Numbered from the stretch's first letter, positions 1-11,770 are shown. The stretch: DNA of 64,000 bases from Plotosus lineatus (GCA_024760905.1 CM045729.1:53183080-53247079), one strand, 5' to 3'. Program-made: numbers and translations. Notes: generated by a model not told the origin, from the letters alone.

Positions 1-25
1 ATATATATATATATATACACACACA

Positions 26-723
26 CAGTGAGTCGTCAACTTACGACCTATGCGAGTTACGTCTGATCAACTTGACGACCGCAAAAGTGGTGAAGCATGA
101 TTCATGGCAGTGCAGTGCGAGTGTTGCGCACAACAGTTGTTTGGGCTGCCGGCAGCGCCAGCATCTTATAAGGCCAAGCAGGAGATGATGCAGCTTCACT
201 TTCTAACTGCTCAGAGCAAATCTATTCATCTACTTTCAATGCCACGTCACTGTGGCGCGAAGCTGAGAGCCAATCCTTTCTGTGTGTGGGTCCGTTACCT
301 TGAAACTCTAATTTTATTGGACTCACACGCTGCAGTGTCCCAAGTTTTGGCAATCAGCTGCTCTGCGGGTTGAAGTTTTTCCATGTCCGTCCTTTTGTGT
401 TTGTTTGCCAGCTGTGTGAGCCGATTAAAACGAGGGAAATTTATCTCTTTATCCAAGAACACGCGCAGTCTGTGGCTGTTGTTATAATCCAATAAAATTG
501 GAGTTTGAAGCTATGGGACAGAAAGTACAGAAAGGATTGGCTCTCCGCTGCGTGTCACAGTGACGTGGGATTGAAAATGGATGTATAGATTTAAATGCGT
601 GAGTTTTATTCATCTATTCTTGTTTGGCGTGAGTGTATTTGGATGGAAAGTAGACATACGACCAGATCGAATTACGACTGGGTCTGCCAGATCCAAACGC
701 GGTCGTGAGTCGACGACTCACTC
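26..723. mobile_element. MITE-like DNA element, CAGTGAGTCGTC termini (label MITE-4)
   Basis: The ends are inverted copies: CAGTGAGTCGTC at the left and GACGACTCACTC at the right, beside (AC)n/(AT)n runs. The inner part (about 220-600) carries a block with its own inverted ends around a GAGAGCCAATCCTTTCTGT motif. The same block occurs in the two hAT-2 elements near 31.8 and 40.1 kb. A short reading frame on the minus strand (295-492) is similar in the other copies but I recognise no family, so I treat it as element sequence. Confidence 0.7.

Positions 724-766
<43 letters not shown>
724..766. repeat. (AT)n(AC)n microsatellite
   Basis: A run of AT followed by AC dinucleotides directly abuts the right end of the MITE. 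Confidence 0.95.
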
Positions 767-1640
767 ATATAGTGTACCATCCCGGTACCACAGAATAAAT
801 CAATGACACCATGGCTACGTTTCCACAAAGTAATCATAACACCCAAAACCAAAATAATCCTGATTTTAATGGGCCATCGAGCCTCCATCAGCTGCAGGGC
901 GTCAATGGTTTTTACATCAAACACGTACAGGTGAGCAGCAAAAGAGGCGTTTGTACACATGATGCTGGAATTAAAAGGGATTAAAGACAGATAGCCCAGA
1001 TGATTTTCATGATAATTTCTTAAAAGTTCTTACTTTGGGTTCAATTTAACAAGAAAAAAGATTGGAAGAGCAGAAACACACAGGTCTATGTTTTAGGATA
1101 CAAACAAATATTTACACAGGAAAAAACTCTACAGCTGTGACCAATCAAACTTGACGTGCCACATGACTGAAAGCATTAAATTAAAGGCATGGGGCAGGTA
1201 CTGAAGTCTGGCACTTGTGACACACCCTTGTTAATATGTTGGGATTATAGAGAAACGTTAAAATTCTTTAGCAAATTACTTTTTACTATGTAAAGCTGTT
1301 TTGTGACGATGTCAGTTGTAAATGGTGCTATACAAATAAAGTTGAATTGAACAGTAAGTGTATGGGTTGTTTTCTATAGTAAGAAATTAAAAAAAAAATT
1401 CATATCTAAAGAATTTTCTCAAAATACCACATACAGTATTAGGTATAGAAATTACCGCAGTCTAATATTCACAGCCTAAAATAAAGACCCACATACACAC
1501 ACACAGACAACATTCGAGCTGTATTTACTCAGTACGACATATAATAGCAAGATGAAATGCTTAACAGAAACAGTTAATTTAAAAAAATCACTGGGAATCA
1601 TACACACAAAAAATCTTGGTAACTCAGTCAGATGTAACTA
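767..1640. other. mettl8 intron, nothing recognisable
   Basis: AT-rich sequence with no supported exon, no convincing terminal repeats and no transposase similarity that I can see. Confidence 0.6.
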
Positions 1641-2610
1641 ATAATCTCCATTGCTCACCAAGTTAATTGGCTCCCACCTGTGATTAAATATAATCAGTCT
1701 GATTTGTTCAGCATAAAATGGATAGTCTTTGAGCATTCCAGTGCTGGGAAGTATAACAGTCAACCAACTATGGGTGGCAAGGCAGTGACAGAGCCCAGGA
1801 ACAAAGTTGTGCATAGATACAAATCAGGAAATTGATTAAAATAAATTCAAGGGTGTTACTGATCTCTAGGAGTGCAGCTAACTCAACAGTTCAGAAGTGG
1901 AAAGTGTTTGGTATTCCTAGGGCCTTTCATAAATTAGAACATCTTTCCAACTTGGATAGAAGAGTAAGAAGAAAACTGGTCTGATGGAGCTACCAATGGG
2001 CCTATGGCAATTCTGGAGCAGTTTCAGGGATTTTTGCTAAAGAATGTCCATTGTGTGCATGTGGCAACAACATCAGAAATGCTAAACAAATGTGGCTTTA
2101 TGGGATGGGGACAAGATTTTGATGTTTCTATGGTCATATGAAAAGAAGCATCAGGTGAGACCAAACCTGAATTATATCTCCTCATATATCTGGTGGTAAG
2201 CATGAGTAAAGCATGATGGCTGTCACTTGTCAATGTGGAAGGAAATATGAGCGGGGCAAAATACCATCAAATTCTTGAGGCAGAACCTGCTGTGCTGTGC
2301 CAGAAAAATGTTGGGGGGTAGAAGGTTCATCTTCCAACATGACAGTGATCCCAAGCACACAGCAGAGTTAACCACACAGTGTCTGAAGGAAATAGAGGTG
2401 AATGCCATTGGATGGCCTAGTCCAGCCTGGCACAGACTTGAACCCTACTGAAGTATCCCAACAAACTCATGGCTGTACTCAAACTACAAAGTACAGACCG
2501 TGGCTGTTGAATGTTACACTGAATAAATGCAGCTAGAAAATATTTTATTTAATCATTCTGGAGAGGGATTGTTTTCTATTCCCACTTTATAACAATGTTC
2601 CATGAATCGA
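1640..2610 (+). mobile_element. Degenerate Tc1-type transposon
   Basis: Two Tc1 landmarks survive on the + strand. Around 1850-1960 there is a helix-turn-helix-like stretch (translation resembling SRSAANSTVQKWKVFG). Around 2325-2450 the catalytic-block motif FQHDSDPKHT is followed by a WPSPAW segment. Many stops and frameshifts mean it cannot encode an active transposase. The exact ends were not found. Confidence 0.75.
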
Positions 2611-3043
2611 AACTGCCATAATTTAGTAAACGATGTAATGAGACATTTTAAAAATCCAGCGGCTCCTAAAAACCTTCAGTTTAACAGAAGCATATGGCAA
2701 TGACGTAGGCAGTGTCTAAATATTCTCATGAAGATCAACTGTTTTAGGCTTTAACTCAATGTTTATAAATTTAACTATAATCTGAAAATGCGTGTTTACA
2801 AAAGGCATTCATGGGTGATTAATTATGACTTGGAACGTCAGCTTTGTTTTTTAGCACTGTATTTTTATTGTATTAGATTTACTTGGTGTCCTTTTCCCCT
2901 CAGCCTCTGCTACAATTCTTTCAGTAATTTGTATGTTGTTTACTATTATTTATTTAGTTATCCATTGTATGCTTATCCTGAATTATTGTTCACGCTCTGT
3001 TTTAGTAATTGTTTTATTTCACTATTAATTAATTCCATCATTC

Positions 3044-3054
3044 ATTTTCAGCAA
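3044..3054 (+). repeat. Left target-site duplication of RTE LINE
   Basis: ATTTTCAGCAA here is repeated exactly at 4704-4714, bracketing the LINE insertion. Confidence 0.85.
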
Positions 3055-4703
3055 AAATGCAGCCGTGAGGGGGGCACAATGCAGTGTCTCTTCCTCATGC
3101 CGGTCCCAAGCCCAGATAAATGCAGAGGGTTGTGTCAGGAAGGGCATCTGACGTAAAACCAATGCCAAAAAAACTGCGAATCAATAATACGAATAACATA
3201 CCGGATCGGTCGTGGCCCGGGTTAACAATGACCGCCATCAGTGCTGTTAACCAACAGGGTGCTGGTGGAAATTGGATTACTGTTGGTCAAAGAAGGAGAG
3301 GCGGGAGGCGTGTCCGTAGGCAGAGAGAGAAGAGGAAAGGCATGAGTCTAGGACTGAGAGTAGGGACTTTGAATGTTGGAACTATGAAAGGAAAACGTAG
3401 GGAGCTGGCTGACATGATGCAGAGTTGTGGCAACTACAGAGGGATAAAGTTGATAAGCCATGCAATGAAGTTATGGGAAAGAATAGTGGAAGCTAGACTA
3501 AGAACAGAGGTCAGCATCTGTGAACAACAGTTTGGTTTCATGCCAAGAAAGAGCACCACAGATGCAGTGTTTGCCTTGAGGATGTTAATAGAGAAGTACA
3601 GAGAAGGTCAGAGGGAGCTGCATTGTGCCTTTGTGGATCTGGAGAAAGCAGACAGGGTGATGAGAGAGGAACTATGGTATTGCATGAGGAAGTCTGGAGT
3701 GGCAGAGAAGTATGTTAGCGTGGTGCAGGACATGTATGAGAGATGTAAAACAGTGGTGAGGTGTGCTGTAGGTGTGACAGATGAGTTCAAGGTGGAGGTG
3801 GAGGTGGAGGTGGAACTGCATCAAGGGTCAGCTCTGAGCCCCTTCTTGTTTGCTATGGTGATGGACAGGCTGACAGACGAGGTTAGACAAGATTCCCCAT
3901 AGACTATGATGTTTGCAGATGACATTGTGATCTGTAGTGAGAGCAGAGAACAAGTACAGGAAAACCTAGAGAGGTGATGGTATGCCCTGGAAAGAAGAGG
4001 AATGAATGTTAGCCTCAGTAAGACAAAATACATGTGTGTGAACGAGAAGGACCCAAGAGGAACGGTGAGGTTACAGGGAGCAGAGATAAAGAAGGTAAAG
4101 GATTTTAAGTACTTAGGCTCAACAATCCAGAGCAATGGAGAGTGTGGAAAAGAGGTGAAGAAGCATGTGCAGGTAGGTTGGAATGGTTGGAGAAATGTGT
4201 CTGGTGTGATGTGTGATAGGAGGGAATCGGCAAGAATGAAAGGAAAAGTGTACAAGACGGTTTTGAGGCCAGCGATGTTGTATGGTTTCGAAACAGTGGC
4301 ACTGGAGAAAAGACAAGAGGCAGAACTAGAGGTAGCAGAGATGAAAATGTTGAGGTGGTCTTTGGGAGTAACAAGGATGGATAGGATCAGGAATGAGTAC
4401 ATCAGAGGGACAGCACATGTAAGACGTTTTGGAGACAAAGTCAGAGAGGCTCGATTGAAATGGTTTGGACATGTACAGAGGAGGGATAGTGAGTATATTG
4501 GTAGTCAGATGCTGAGGTTGGAACTACCAGGCAGAAGGCCTAGAGGAAGACCAAAGAGAAGATTTATGGATGTGGTGAAGAAGGACATGAAGGTCGTTGG
4601 AGTAAGAGAAGAAGATGCAGAAGATAGAGTGAGATGGAGGCAGATGATTCGCTGTGGCGACCCCTGAAGGGAACAGCCAAAAGGAAAAGAAGAAGAAGAA
4701 TTA
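3055..4703 (+). mobile_element. RTE-like non-LTR retrotransposon, internally deleted
   Basis: A LINE with both ends and a perfect 11-bp TSD. The reading frame at 3120-3902 starts with a leader and the first residues of the endonuclease region (LRVGTLNVGTMKGKRRELADMM). It then jumps directly at about 3415-3422 into the reverse transcriptase (GNYRGIKL, FGFMPRKSTTDAV, LHQGSALSPFLF), so nearly all of the endonuclease is missing. A TAG at 3901-3903 interrupts just before the FADD box (TMMFADDIVICSE), and the RT tail continues in 4002-4667. The AYDRV box is damaged (KADRV) and GTG GAG codons are expanded near 3790-3815. The 3' end is (GAA)n. RTE clade is my reading of the RT; the copy is dead. Confidence 0.88.
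3120..4667 (+). pseudogene. Reverse transcriptase pseudogene of the LINE
   Basis: Translation covers the RT palm, thumb and the C-terminal part characteristic of this fish family (RWFGHVQRRDSEYIG-like and RWRQMIRCGDP at the end). It is broken by the stop at 3901-3903 and by a further in-frame stop and frame change around 3976, and the endonuclease domain is missing. A second, 5'-truncated minus-strand copy of the same C-terminus lies at 37810-38262. Confidence 0.88.
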
Positions 4704-4714
4704 ATTTTCAGCAA
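4704..4714 (+). repeat. Right target-site duplication of RTE LINE
   Basis: ATTTTCAGCAA, an exact copy of 3044-3054. Confidence 0.85.
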
Positions 4715-4792
4715 TGGCTTTGTTAGTAATTTGCTTTAAAATTCACTTTATTTAAATTGCTTACATTTGATCATGTTTTTATCACCCTACAG

Positions 4793-4932
4793 AACCACCC
4801 AGAATACGATCCTGCACTATGCCATGCATTTGTACATGACATTTGCGATGATGTGTCCATGTTACCATTTCCTCATGGGAGTCTTGATGTTATTCTTGTG
4901 GTCTTTGTGCTCTCCTCCATTCACCCTGAAAG
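4793..4932 (+). CDS. mettl8: mettl8 exon (SAM-fold core)
   Basis: Acceptor ..ccctacag, donor AG|gtatgc. Encodes [20 protein letters not shown] to SSIHPE plus two bases of the next codon (46 codons + 2 nt). Confidence 0.93.
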
Positions 4933-7900
4933 GTATGCTGTCCATGTATGGTCCTCTTTTCTTTCTTCTTTAATCAAAACCAATATTTTTGTTAATGCAG
5001 TTAGTTAATATGAGAAAGGGGTACAAAAGACATTTTTCTAGTGCATATACATACTACTTTTAATGACCTTATAAAGCGTGTGTAATGTTTGACATGTGTA
5101 AATGGCAGCTTACATATATAGTCTGTCACCCTGAGTTGTGACTTTAATATTAGCCTCATTAAATAAAAACATTCTCCTGTTTTTTCCAAGCTCACAAGAA
5201 GCTCAGGCAGCCTTCTCTGTAGAACCAGATATGTTGGCTGCTGTAAATTGCTGTACATAACTTATGGAATGTGTCCAGGTCATGAAAGGAATCATCTTCG
5301 CTGTCTAAACAGCAGCATTAATAGCTGCCTTTCGGTGCTCACTTCAAATATCACTTAAACACAAGCTAGTGGTGACCATTAAAAACATTTCCTTAACCTT
5401 CTTATATACAACCCTAAAGTCAGGATGGTATGCCAATGAAAAAAGATTTTTAAATAAACTTTGACTCTTATTTCATTGTCGAGAGTATAATCCCAAAATA
5501 TTTCAAGTTTGGTCTGAAATGCCGACAGATACAGTGGATATAAAAAGTATACCCACCCCGTTAAAATATTGGGTTTCTCTGATATAAAAAGATACCCAGA
5601 TAGCAATTTTTCACCATTAATGGGACCTATAACCTGTGCCATTCAACTGACAAACTAAAATATTTTAGGAATAAAATTACAACAAAAAAACCTTCCAGTA
5701 ACCTGGTTGCATAAATATGCATAGCCTTAATTTAATACTTGTCAAGGCACCATTTCATTTTTTTTTGTTTGTTTTCAATAGCATTATCATTATTATTTAT
5801 ATGTTTATTTATTTGTATATATTTTTGAAATAGGAGTCTGTCATCAACATGACAATCTTTGCTCATTCTTTTTTGCAAAAGTGCTCTAAATTTGTTGATT
5901 GGCATTTTGAAAGTGGTGTGTTGACTTTTATATCCACTGTATATCCAACCTGTGTTTCAAGCCTACAAGGTATTCTTTTAAAAATTGCAGTGGTGAAAAA
6001 AGCATTTATCTCTTGGTAATGTTACCATTCCTTCTCACAACACATTAAAGGTACTTGGAGATTGAAGGCATCAATTAATGAAGCATTTCTGGTGTTTCCT
6101 GCAAACAGGTTTTGAGCTTCAGGTGTGCAATAGTACAGGGTCATTAATCACATTGCAAAATTCACCACACATTCTCTGTTGTGGCAGGTCAGTACTGTAG
6201 ACATTCCAGTTCGGCATCCACACTCTCTTCTTCCAAAGCCATACCTTTGTAATACATGCAGAGTGTGGTTTTGTATTCTCTTTTAGAAATATGCATGGTT
6301 ATTGCTGGAAAATGTATAGCCTCAAAAACTCAATGTACTCCCCTTCTTCTGCATTAACCGTGCAATTACAGACATCTTGAGTGCCAAGGGAACTGACACA
6401 ATACCATACCATGACAAACCCTGGATGATCCTTTTTCTTTTTGGTCCAGAGCTCACAGAATACAGATTCATCTTCCCACAGTGCACATTTTTACTGTTGT
6501 GATGGTCCATCCATAGATCATTCCGAACCCAGACGCTGGCTGCCCATTTGGATATAGCCAACATAAAGCTTGGTACAATGAAGTTTAACTGCTATTTGTA
6601 TCTGTAATTTTGACAAGATCTATTCTAACATGGTTGTGGATTCTCATAGCTGAGTTTCTGATTGAATGTAAATAAGGAATGACAGCACAGATGTTCTCCA
6701 ATTTATTTACCTTATAAGTGAGCATGCTTGTTGCTGTTTCTGACCCAACAGAATGCAAGGAGTGCTTAATCGTCTGGCAGGCTACCTGAAGCACAGAGGA
6801 ATCATCCTGTTCAGAGATTATGGCAGATATGATCTAGCTCAGCTGCGATTCAAAAGAGGTATTCAAGCCAAATACTTAAAGATACTAAGAAAATATTTGA
6901 GATACTCCTTGTCAGGTCAGACATGAGCTGTTAGTGATGCTGGCTACTGAGCATATCTGACAAGATTGAGTGCCATAACTATTCTATTATATTTAAACCC
7001 ATTGGACTAGAATAGAATAAAATAGATATTTATTTTAATTGCATCACCATTGAAACACCATTTACCAACTAACTGGTATTGTCATTCTCGCTAAAGAGCA
7101 AAAGGTAATGTGTCCATCTATCTTTCATGTATATACAGGGATCCCTCGCTACTTTGTGCTTCAATTCATGCGGCTTCAATGCATCATGTTTTGTTTTTTT
7201 GTTTTTTTTAAACATTCATCAAATTAAAAAATAAGGAAATTAATGAAGAATAGGTGGAAAAGTTAAGGAAAATGCCACAAAAACAAGGCCAATTATGCAA
7301 AAAAGCCTAAACAAACACAAAACAACACCACTTACATTTTTGTGAGGTGCACATAGGAGTGCGTGCACGCGCATCTGTATGCGTGTGTATTTATATTTTA
7401 ATTACATCTTATGCATTATTTTTTTAATGTTCGATTGTTATTATAAGCATTTATAGCATTGAATATGTATTTATTGATATTATATACACATATACAGTCG
7501 GCCCCCAACTTACAAAGACCCCTGTGCACGAAATCCCCGGGTTACGAAAAACATTTTCCTGAGTTTCCGTCCCAAGATACGAAACAACCCCCTCTTATGA
7601 AAAGAAATTCATACGCGCCAATCAAAATTTGATGCCCGAGTTGCTCTCTCATTGGCTGTCTCTCAACATCCCGCCTTGCTGGGCTCCCAGATAGAAACAG
7701 AAGGAAGCCTCACTCTTTAGTTTTTAAGTTGTTTTAATTCAGTAAATGTTTAATAAATGTGGGTGCATTTGAGCTCATCTGGAATTCCGATCCCTCAAGG
7801 AATCAAATTAAAGTTGAGTTTATCAAGCAGGGAATGCGCTTTGAATTCACGTCTTGTGGGCGTGGCCCGCAGTGTGCGTGTGCAAGAGGGAGACAGAGAG

Positions 7901-8118
7901 AGAGAGAAGGAATAACACTTCAGTTTTTATTTTTTAAGTTGTTTAATTCAGTAAATGTTTAATAAATGTGGGTGCATTTGAGCTCATCTGAAATTCCGAT
8001 CCCTCAAGGAATCAAATTAAAGTTGAGTTTGTCAAACAGGGAATGTGCTTTGAATTCCACGTCTTGTGGGCGTGGCCCGCAGCACGCACGAGAGAGAGAG
8101 GAAAAGAAAGAGAGAGAG

Positions 8119-8152
<34 letters not shown>

Positions 8153-8512
8153 ATAAAAAATGTTTAATAATGGTTTAATTAATAAATCTGTTAATAAAAT
8201 GGTTTAATAAATGATTTACTTTTAATACATATTTCATACAAAATTGGTGTACTTTTATCATTTTTCAAGGGTTTATGGGGTTTATCAAGTCCAAAGACTG
8301 GAGCCTTGGAACGAATTAGGCGTTTAACATGTAAGATGCGACCTCTACTTACGAAATCCCCGCTATACGAAAAGGGCTTTGGAACGCATTAATTTTGTAA
8401 GTTGGGGGCCGACTGTACATATACATCAGTCAGGGGGGGATTGGGGGTGATCCTACTTCGCAGAAGTCGGGGGATCTCGGTTTCGATTAACCACGGAAAG
8501 TGAGGGATCCCC

Positions 8513-8563
<51 letters not shown>

Positions 8564-8717
8564 TGCATTTGTTTCGTTTTCGGCCTTGTTTTTGTGTAAT
8601 TTTCCTGAACTTTCCCCCTATTTTTCCTTAATTTCCAATTTGATGAATATTTATTTATTTATTTATTTTTAAAGCGATGCACTGAAGCTGCATGAATTGA
8701 AGCGCGAAGTAGCATAT

Positions 8718-8753
<36 letters not shown>

Positions 8754-11526
8754 CCCCAATTAACGAAATTAATCCGTTCCAGAGTCCTTTTCGTATTACG
8801 GGGATTTCGTAAGTAGGGGTCGCATCTTACATGTTAAACCTAATTTGTTCCAAGGCTCCAGTCTTTGGACTGTATAAAAAACCCCATAAAAATGATAAAA
8901 GTACACCAATTTTGTATGAAATGTGTTAAAAGAAAACTATTCATTAAACATTTTATTAACATAAACCACTTTATTAACATATATTAATTAAACCATTATT
9001 AAACATTTTTATTAACACACACACCTGCGGACCACGCCCACAAGACGTGGAATTCCTTGAGGGATCGGGATGCCAGATAAGCTCAAATGCACCCACATTT
9101 ATTAAACATTTACTGAATGAAAACAACTTAAACTAAAAACTAAAGCGTTGTTATTCTCTCTCTCGTGCATGCACTGCGGGCCACGCCCACAAGACGTGAA
9201 TTCAAAGCACATTCCCTGCTTGACAAACTCAACTTAAATTTGATTCCTTGATGGATCGGAATTCCAGATGAGCTCAAATGCTCCCACATTTATTAAACAT
9301 TAAACAACTTAAAGAACTCAACTAAAAACTAAAGCGTTATTCCTTTTCTCTCTATCTCCTTCTCTCGGAATTCAAAGTGCATTCCCTGCTTGACAAACTC
9401 AACTTTAATTTGATTCCTTAAGGAATCGGAATTCCAGATGAGCTCAAATACACTCACATTTATTAAACATTTACTCAATTGAACATCTTAAAAAAAACTA
9501 AACTACAGCGTGAAGCTTCCTTCTGTCTCTAGCTGGGAGGCCAGCGGGGTGGGATGTTGAGAGACAGCCAATGAGAGAGCAACTAGCGTGTAGTGTGAAA
9601 TTTTGATTGGCACATTTGAATTTCTTTTCGTAAGAGGAGGTTGTTTCATATTTCAGGGACGGAAACTCAAGAAAATGTTTTCCGTAATCCGGGGATTCAC
9701 TTTATTATTCAAAGGGGAAATACTTAAGCAGTGCTTTCACTGAGGTGAACTGCATTCAGTCGGAGCAGTTCAGCCACACCACTCAGCCAGAGCGGGCAGA
9801 GAACAGAGTTAGAGAATACAGTATGAGTGATGAGTTAATCTTCTGGTGCAGAGCTGAGCGTGCTTGTGTTTATTGGGAGTAGATGAGAAGAGTGAATTCA
9901 GGTGTGAGCCACAAGCAGCTCAGCCACGCCCCTCAGCCTAAGCTGAAAGAAAACAGAGTTAGATGAGCACAGCCGCCAAAATCAAAGTCCCCCAAAAACA
10001 CAAATCGTAACAAAACGACCATAAAACAACAAAGTGTAATAAATTGGATAAACAAAACAAAAAGATAAACATGCTACACCACAGTACATAAAATCACACA
10101 CAAACATTCTAAACATTAACTTGGGTACTGTACTGGAATAATAATTGAAAAAGACTTTAATACTACAGTTCATTACAACAGTTCAGATGATTATTCCTAT
10201 TCAGGCACCTCAGAGGAAACTCGTTTTTTTCAGGAGAAAGCCTTATTTCTTCAGAAGAGACAGCCGACGTCATTACCTTTTTCTGGCGCTTAGCCGGCGT
10301 TTGAGTGGCATTATAGAGCTTAACTGGTAATTAAAACACACTAAAAAAAGCTCATTGACAACTTGTGCATGAATTAGGAAAAAGGGACATATACATCTCA
10401 ATTAATCAGCAGGAAGGAGGACAGCCATTGGCTGAATTTGAATCACGTGACAGTTGCTCGGCCATCTGCAAATATGCGCACACGCGAGTGCAAAACCGTG
10501 AATAGTCAAGGGCCTACTGTACTGTATTTTGTTGATGGATAGATTGCTAAAATGTTGGTCTGGGTGATTTAAGGTTTGAACCCTTTATGTATATGGGAAA
10601 ATTGACATTGTAGACTCTTCAATGTTACTGATATTTTTCCAGCCAAAGTCACACTATATAGTGCATCAGACAAATTTATTATCGATGATCCAGATCATGT
10701 GTAGCCCTCGCCATCCAATTCATTTTAAATTATTTATCATGTTTTGGGATAAAAGAGAGGGAACTGGTCAATCTTGTGAAATAAACCCTGATCGGGTCAT
10801 GCAGGATCTTCAGTGGGGTGACTTAAATCAGCCTTAGTTTCCTGTACATTATCCCATTTCTTCCATTGCTGTTATTATTAGCACACAATATTGATTTTGT
10901 TTATATTGATTTTTAAATTGTTTTATCACCATCAATAATAAAAGTATATAAATTTAAAATCAATACAATACATTAAAATCAATATTGTCGGCTGACTTAT
11001 TGAGTTCATTGTAACAGTATCTAAGTAAAAACGTCTTGATTATATATTAATATATTATAATATTATATTAATCTGTAAGTATTGTAATCTAATGATTGTA
11101 ATTCTGTCTTGGATTGTTCTTATCTTGTACACATGCATGGATTAAACTTTGAAAAATGAAAATAGAATATTCTTTTTTTATAGGACAGTGTCGGTCTGAA
11201 AATTTCTACACTCGACAAGACGGAACTTGTGTATATTTTTTTACGAAAGGTAACAGTGAAGCTTCAAAACTACAAATATAGCAGTGTTCATGCTTACCTT
11301 TACATTCTTGGCATGTGCCAACTTTCTAATTAAATGTAACTTCTGTTTGTATTCAGATAAATGTTGACACCTGTGTTGTTTTGTAGATGAGGTCCATTGG
11401 TTATTCACAAATGCTGGCCTGGAGGAGGTTCAGAACCTGGAAGATCGGAGAATTCAAGTAAATCGTGGAAAGAAAGTGGTGATGCATCGAGTATGGATGC
11501 AGAGCAAATATCGAAAACCTTCCTGA
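4793..11526 (+). CDS. mettl8: METTL8-like tRNA N3-methylcytidine methyltransferase, C-terminal half (4 exons)
   Basis: Exons: 4793-4932, 6752-6858, 11184-11249, 11387-11526, with phases 0/2, 2/1, 1/1 and 1/stop, all in one frame. The product is the C-terminal half of a class I SAM-dependent methyltransferase. Readable landmarks are [27 protein letters not shown], the family signature FRDYGRYD followed by [17 protein letters not shown] and YFFTKDEV, and the terminal [17 protein letters not shown] block ending KYRKPS-stop. This matches METTL2/METTL8 closely. METTL8 is preferred because VHDICDD...VLSSIHP resembles METTL8 and because TLK1 lies directly downstream, as in human. In mammals METTL8 makes m3C32 on mitochondrial tRNAs (known for the family, not visible here). 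The N-terminus and first SAM motif lie left of the window. The usual LLKPGG turn reads YLKHRG here. Confidence 0.9.
5532..5939. mobile_element. Tc1/mariner-type MITE, 408 bp
   Basis: CAGTGGATATAAAAAGT at the left and ACTTTTATATCCACTG at the right form near-perfect inverted ends. TA dinucleotides flank both sides (5530-5531 and 5940-5941), the standard Tc1/mariner target duplication. No coding capacity. Confidence 0.85.
5960..6640 (-). mobile_element. Degenerate DDE transposon remnant (fish repeat)
   Basis: The minus-strand translation contains segments like [39 protein letters not shown] and, further left, DNA matching a common fish DNA-transposon tail (minus strand: lost PSDLSPIENVW-type region near 6170-6230). 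It is heavily decayed. I place it only at the level of a Tc1-like DDE element. Confidence 0.55.
6752..6858 (+). CDS. mettl8: mettl8 exon (FRDYGRYD signature)
   Basis: Acceptor ..cccaacag, donor G|gtattc. Completes R, then [20 protein letters not shown], the METTL2/6/8 signature [15 protein letters not shown], and one base of the next codon. Confidence 0.93.
7495..8415 (+). mobile_element. Tigger-like MITE 'TigB' nested in TigA
   Basis: CAGTCGGCCCCCAACTTAC at the left is exactly inverted at the right (GTAAGTTGGGGGCCGACTG). TA flanks both ends (7493-7494, 8416-8417). The inside carries a direct duplication of about 209 bp (units near 7735-7900 and 7944-8105), whose two copies give the unrelated-looking short ORFs at 7759 and 7966. 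Ends at a (GT)n run plus AT-rich tail. Confidence 0.85.
8121..8150. repeat. (GT)n microsatellite
   Basis: Pure GT run inside TigB. Confidence 0.95.
8511..8716 (-). mobile_element. Partial TigA copy plus (CT)n(AT)n
   Basis: A CT/AT run at 8511-8560 is followed by the left half of TigA in reverse orientation, ending ..GAATTGAAGCGCGAAGTAGC. Confidence 0.6.
8718..9699 (-). mobile_element. TigB-family MITE, reverse orientation, with three internal units
   Basis: Follows an (AC)n run at about 8718-8751. It shows the family signatures in reverse: AACGAAATTAATCCGTTCC, TTCGTAAGTAGGGGTCGC, and at the far end the ATTGGC and GAAACTCA..TTTCCG blocks. The internal GGAATTCCAGATGAGCTCAAAT unit occurs three times (about 9050, 9240 and 9425) against two in the copy at 7495. 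The right terminus is degraded. Confidence 0.75.
9700..10519. mobile_element. Probable Tigger-like MITE, one end visible
   Basis: The right end reads ACCGTGAATAGTCAAGGGCCTACTG, the same terminus as the element at 35954-36474. The left end is not clear. Confidence 0.5.
11184..11249 (+). CDS. mettl8: mettl8 exon (NFYTRQDGT)
   Basis: Acceptor ..tttataggac with exon from 11184, donor G|gtaaca. Encodes (G)[21 protein letters not shown]. Confidence 0.93.
11387..11526 (+). CDS. mettl8: mettl8 terminal exon
   Basis: Acceptor ..ttttgtag. Encodes [20 protein letters not shown] to QSKYRKPS and stops at TGA 11524-11526. Confidence 0.95.
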
Positions 11527-11770
11527 GTACCATCATCTTGGCCCATTCAACACTAGGAAGTTGACCAATGTGAGCTTTGAGGAAACTTTTTAAGCATACG
11601 TGGACATAAAATGACTGATGAAAATACAGACATGGTGTTAAGTGTGTGAATGGTGAGTGAATCCGTGAGTGTCAGTAAATAGTGGTGTACTGGGGTGTTA
11701 AAAGAGGAACAACTGAAAATGAAAAAAATCATTAACTTATTTTTCATAATAAATATTGTTTTTTCCAAAT
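11527..11770 (+). other. mettl8: mettl8 3' UTR
   Basis: Follows the stop codon. AATAAA at 11748-11753 is the only well-placed polyadenylation signal, so the 3' UTR would be about 240 nt. Confidence 0.65.
11748..11753 (+). terminator. mettl8: mettl8 polyadenylation signal AATAAA
   Basis: Canonical hexamer about 220 nt after the stop codon, followed by a T-rich stretch. Confidence 0.65.

Larger units (their letters stand above)
7136..8513 (+). mobile_element. Tigger/pogo-like MITE 'TigA', interrupted by a nested MITE
   Basis: Starts CAGGGATCCCTCGCTACTTTG after TA and ends with the inverted AGTGAGGGATCC. The element is split by TigB at 7495-8415. Three other copies are present (20720-21209, 33400-33890, 45914-46678), each about 490 bp when uninterrupted. 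TA target and CAG...CTG ends suggest pogo/Tigger; no transposase remains. Confidence 0.78.

Noticed and set aside
3821..4438. Minus-strand ORFs of 205 and 89 codons over the LINE
   Set aside because: Shadows of the reverse transcriptase frame on the + strand. The same applies to the + strand ORF 37775-38266 over the reversed copy.
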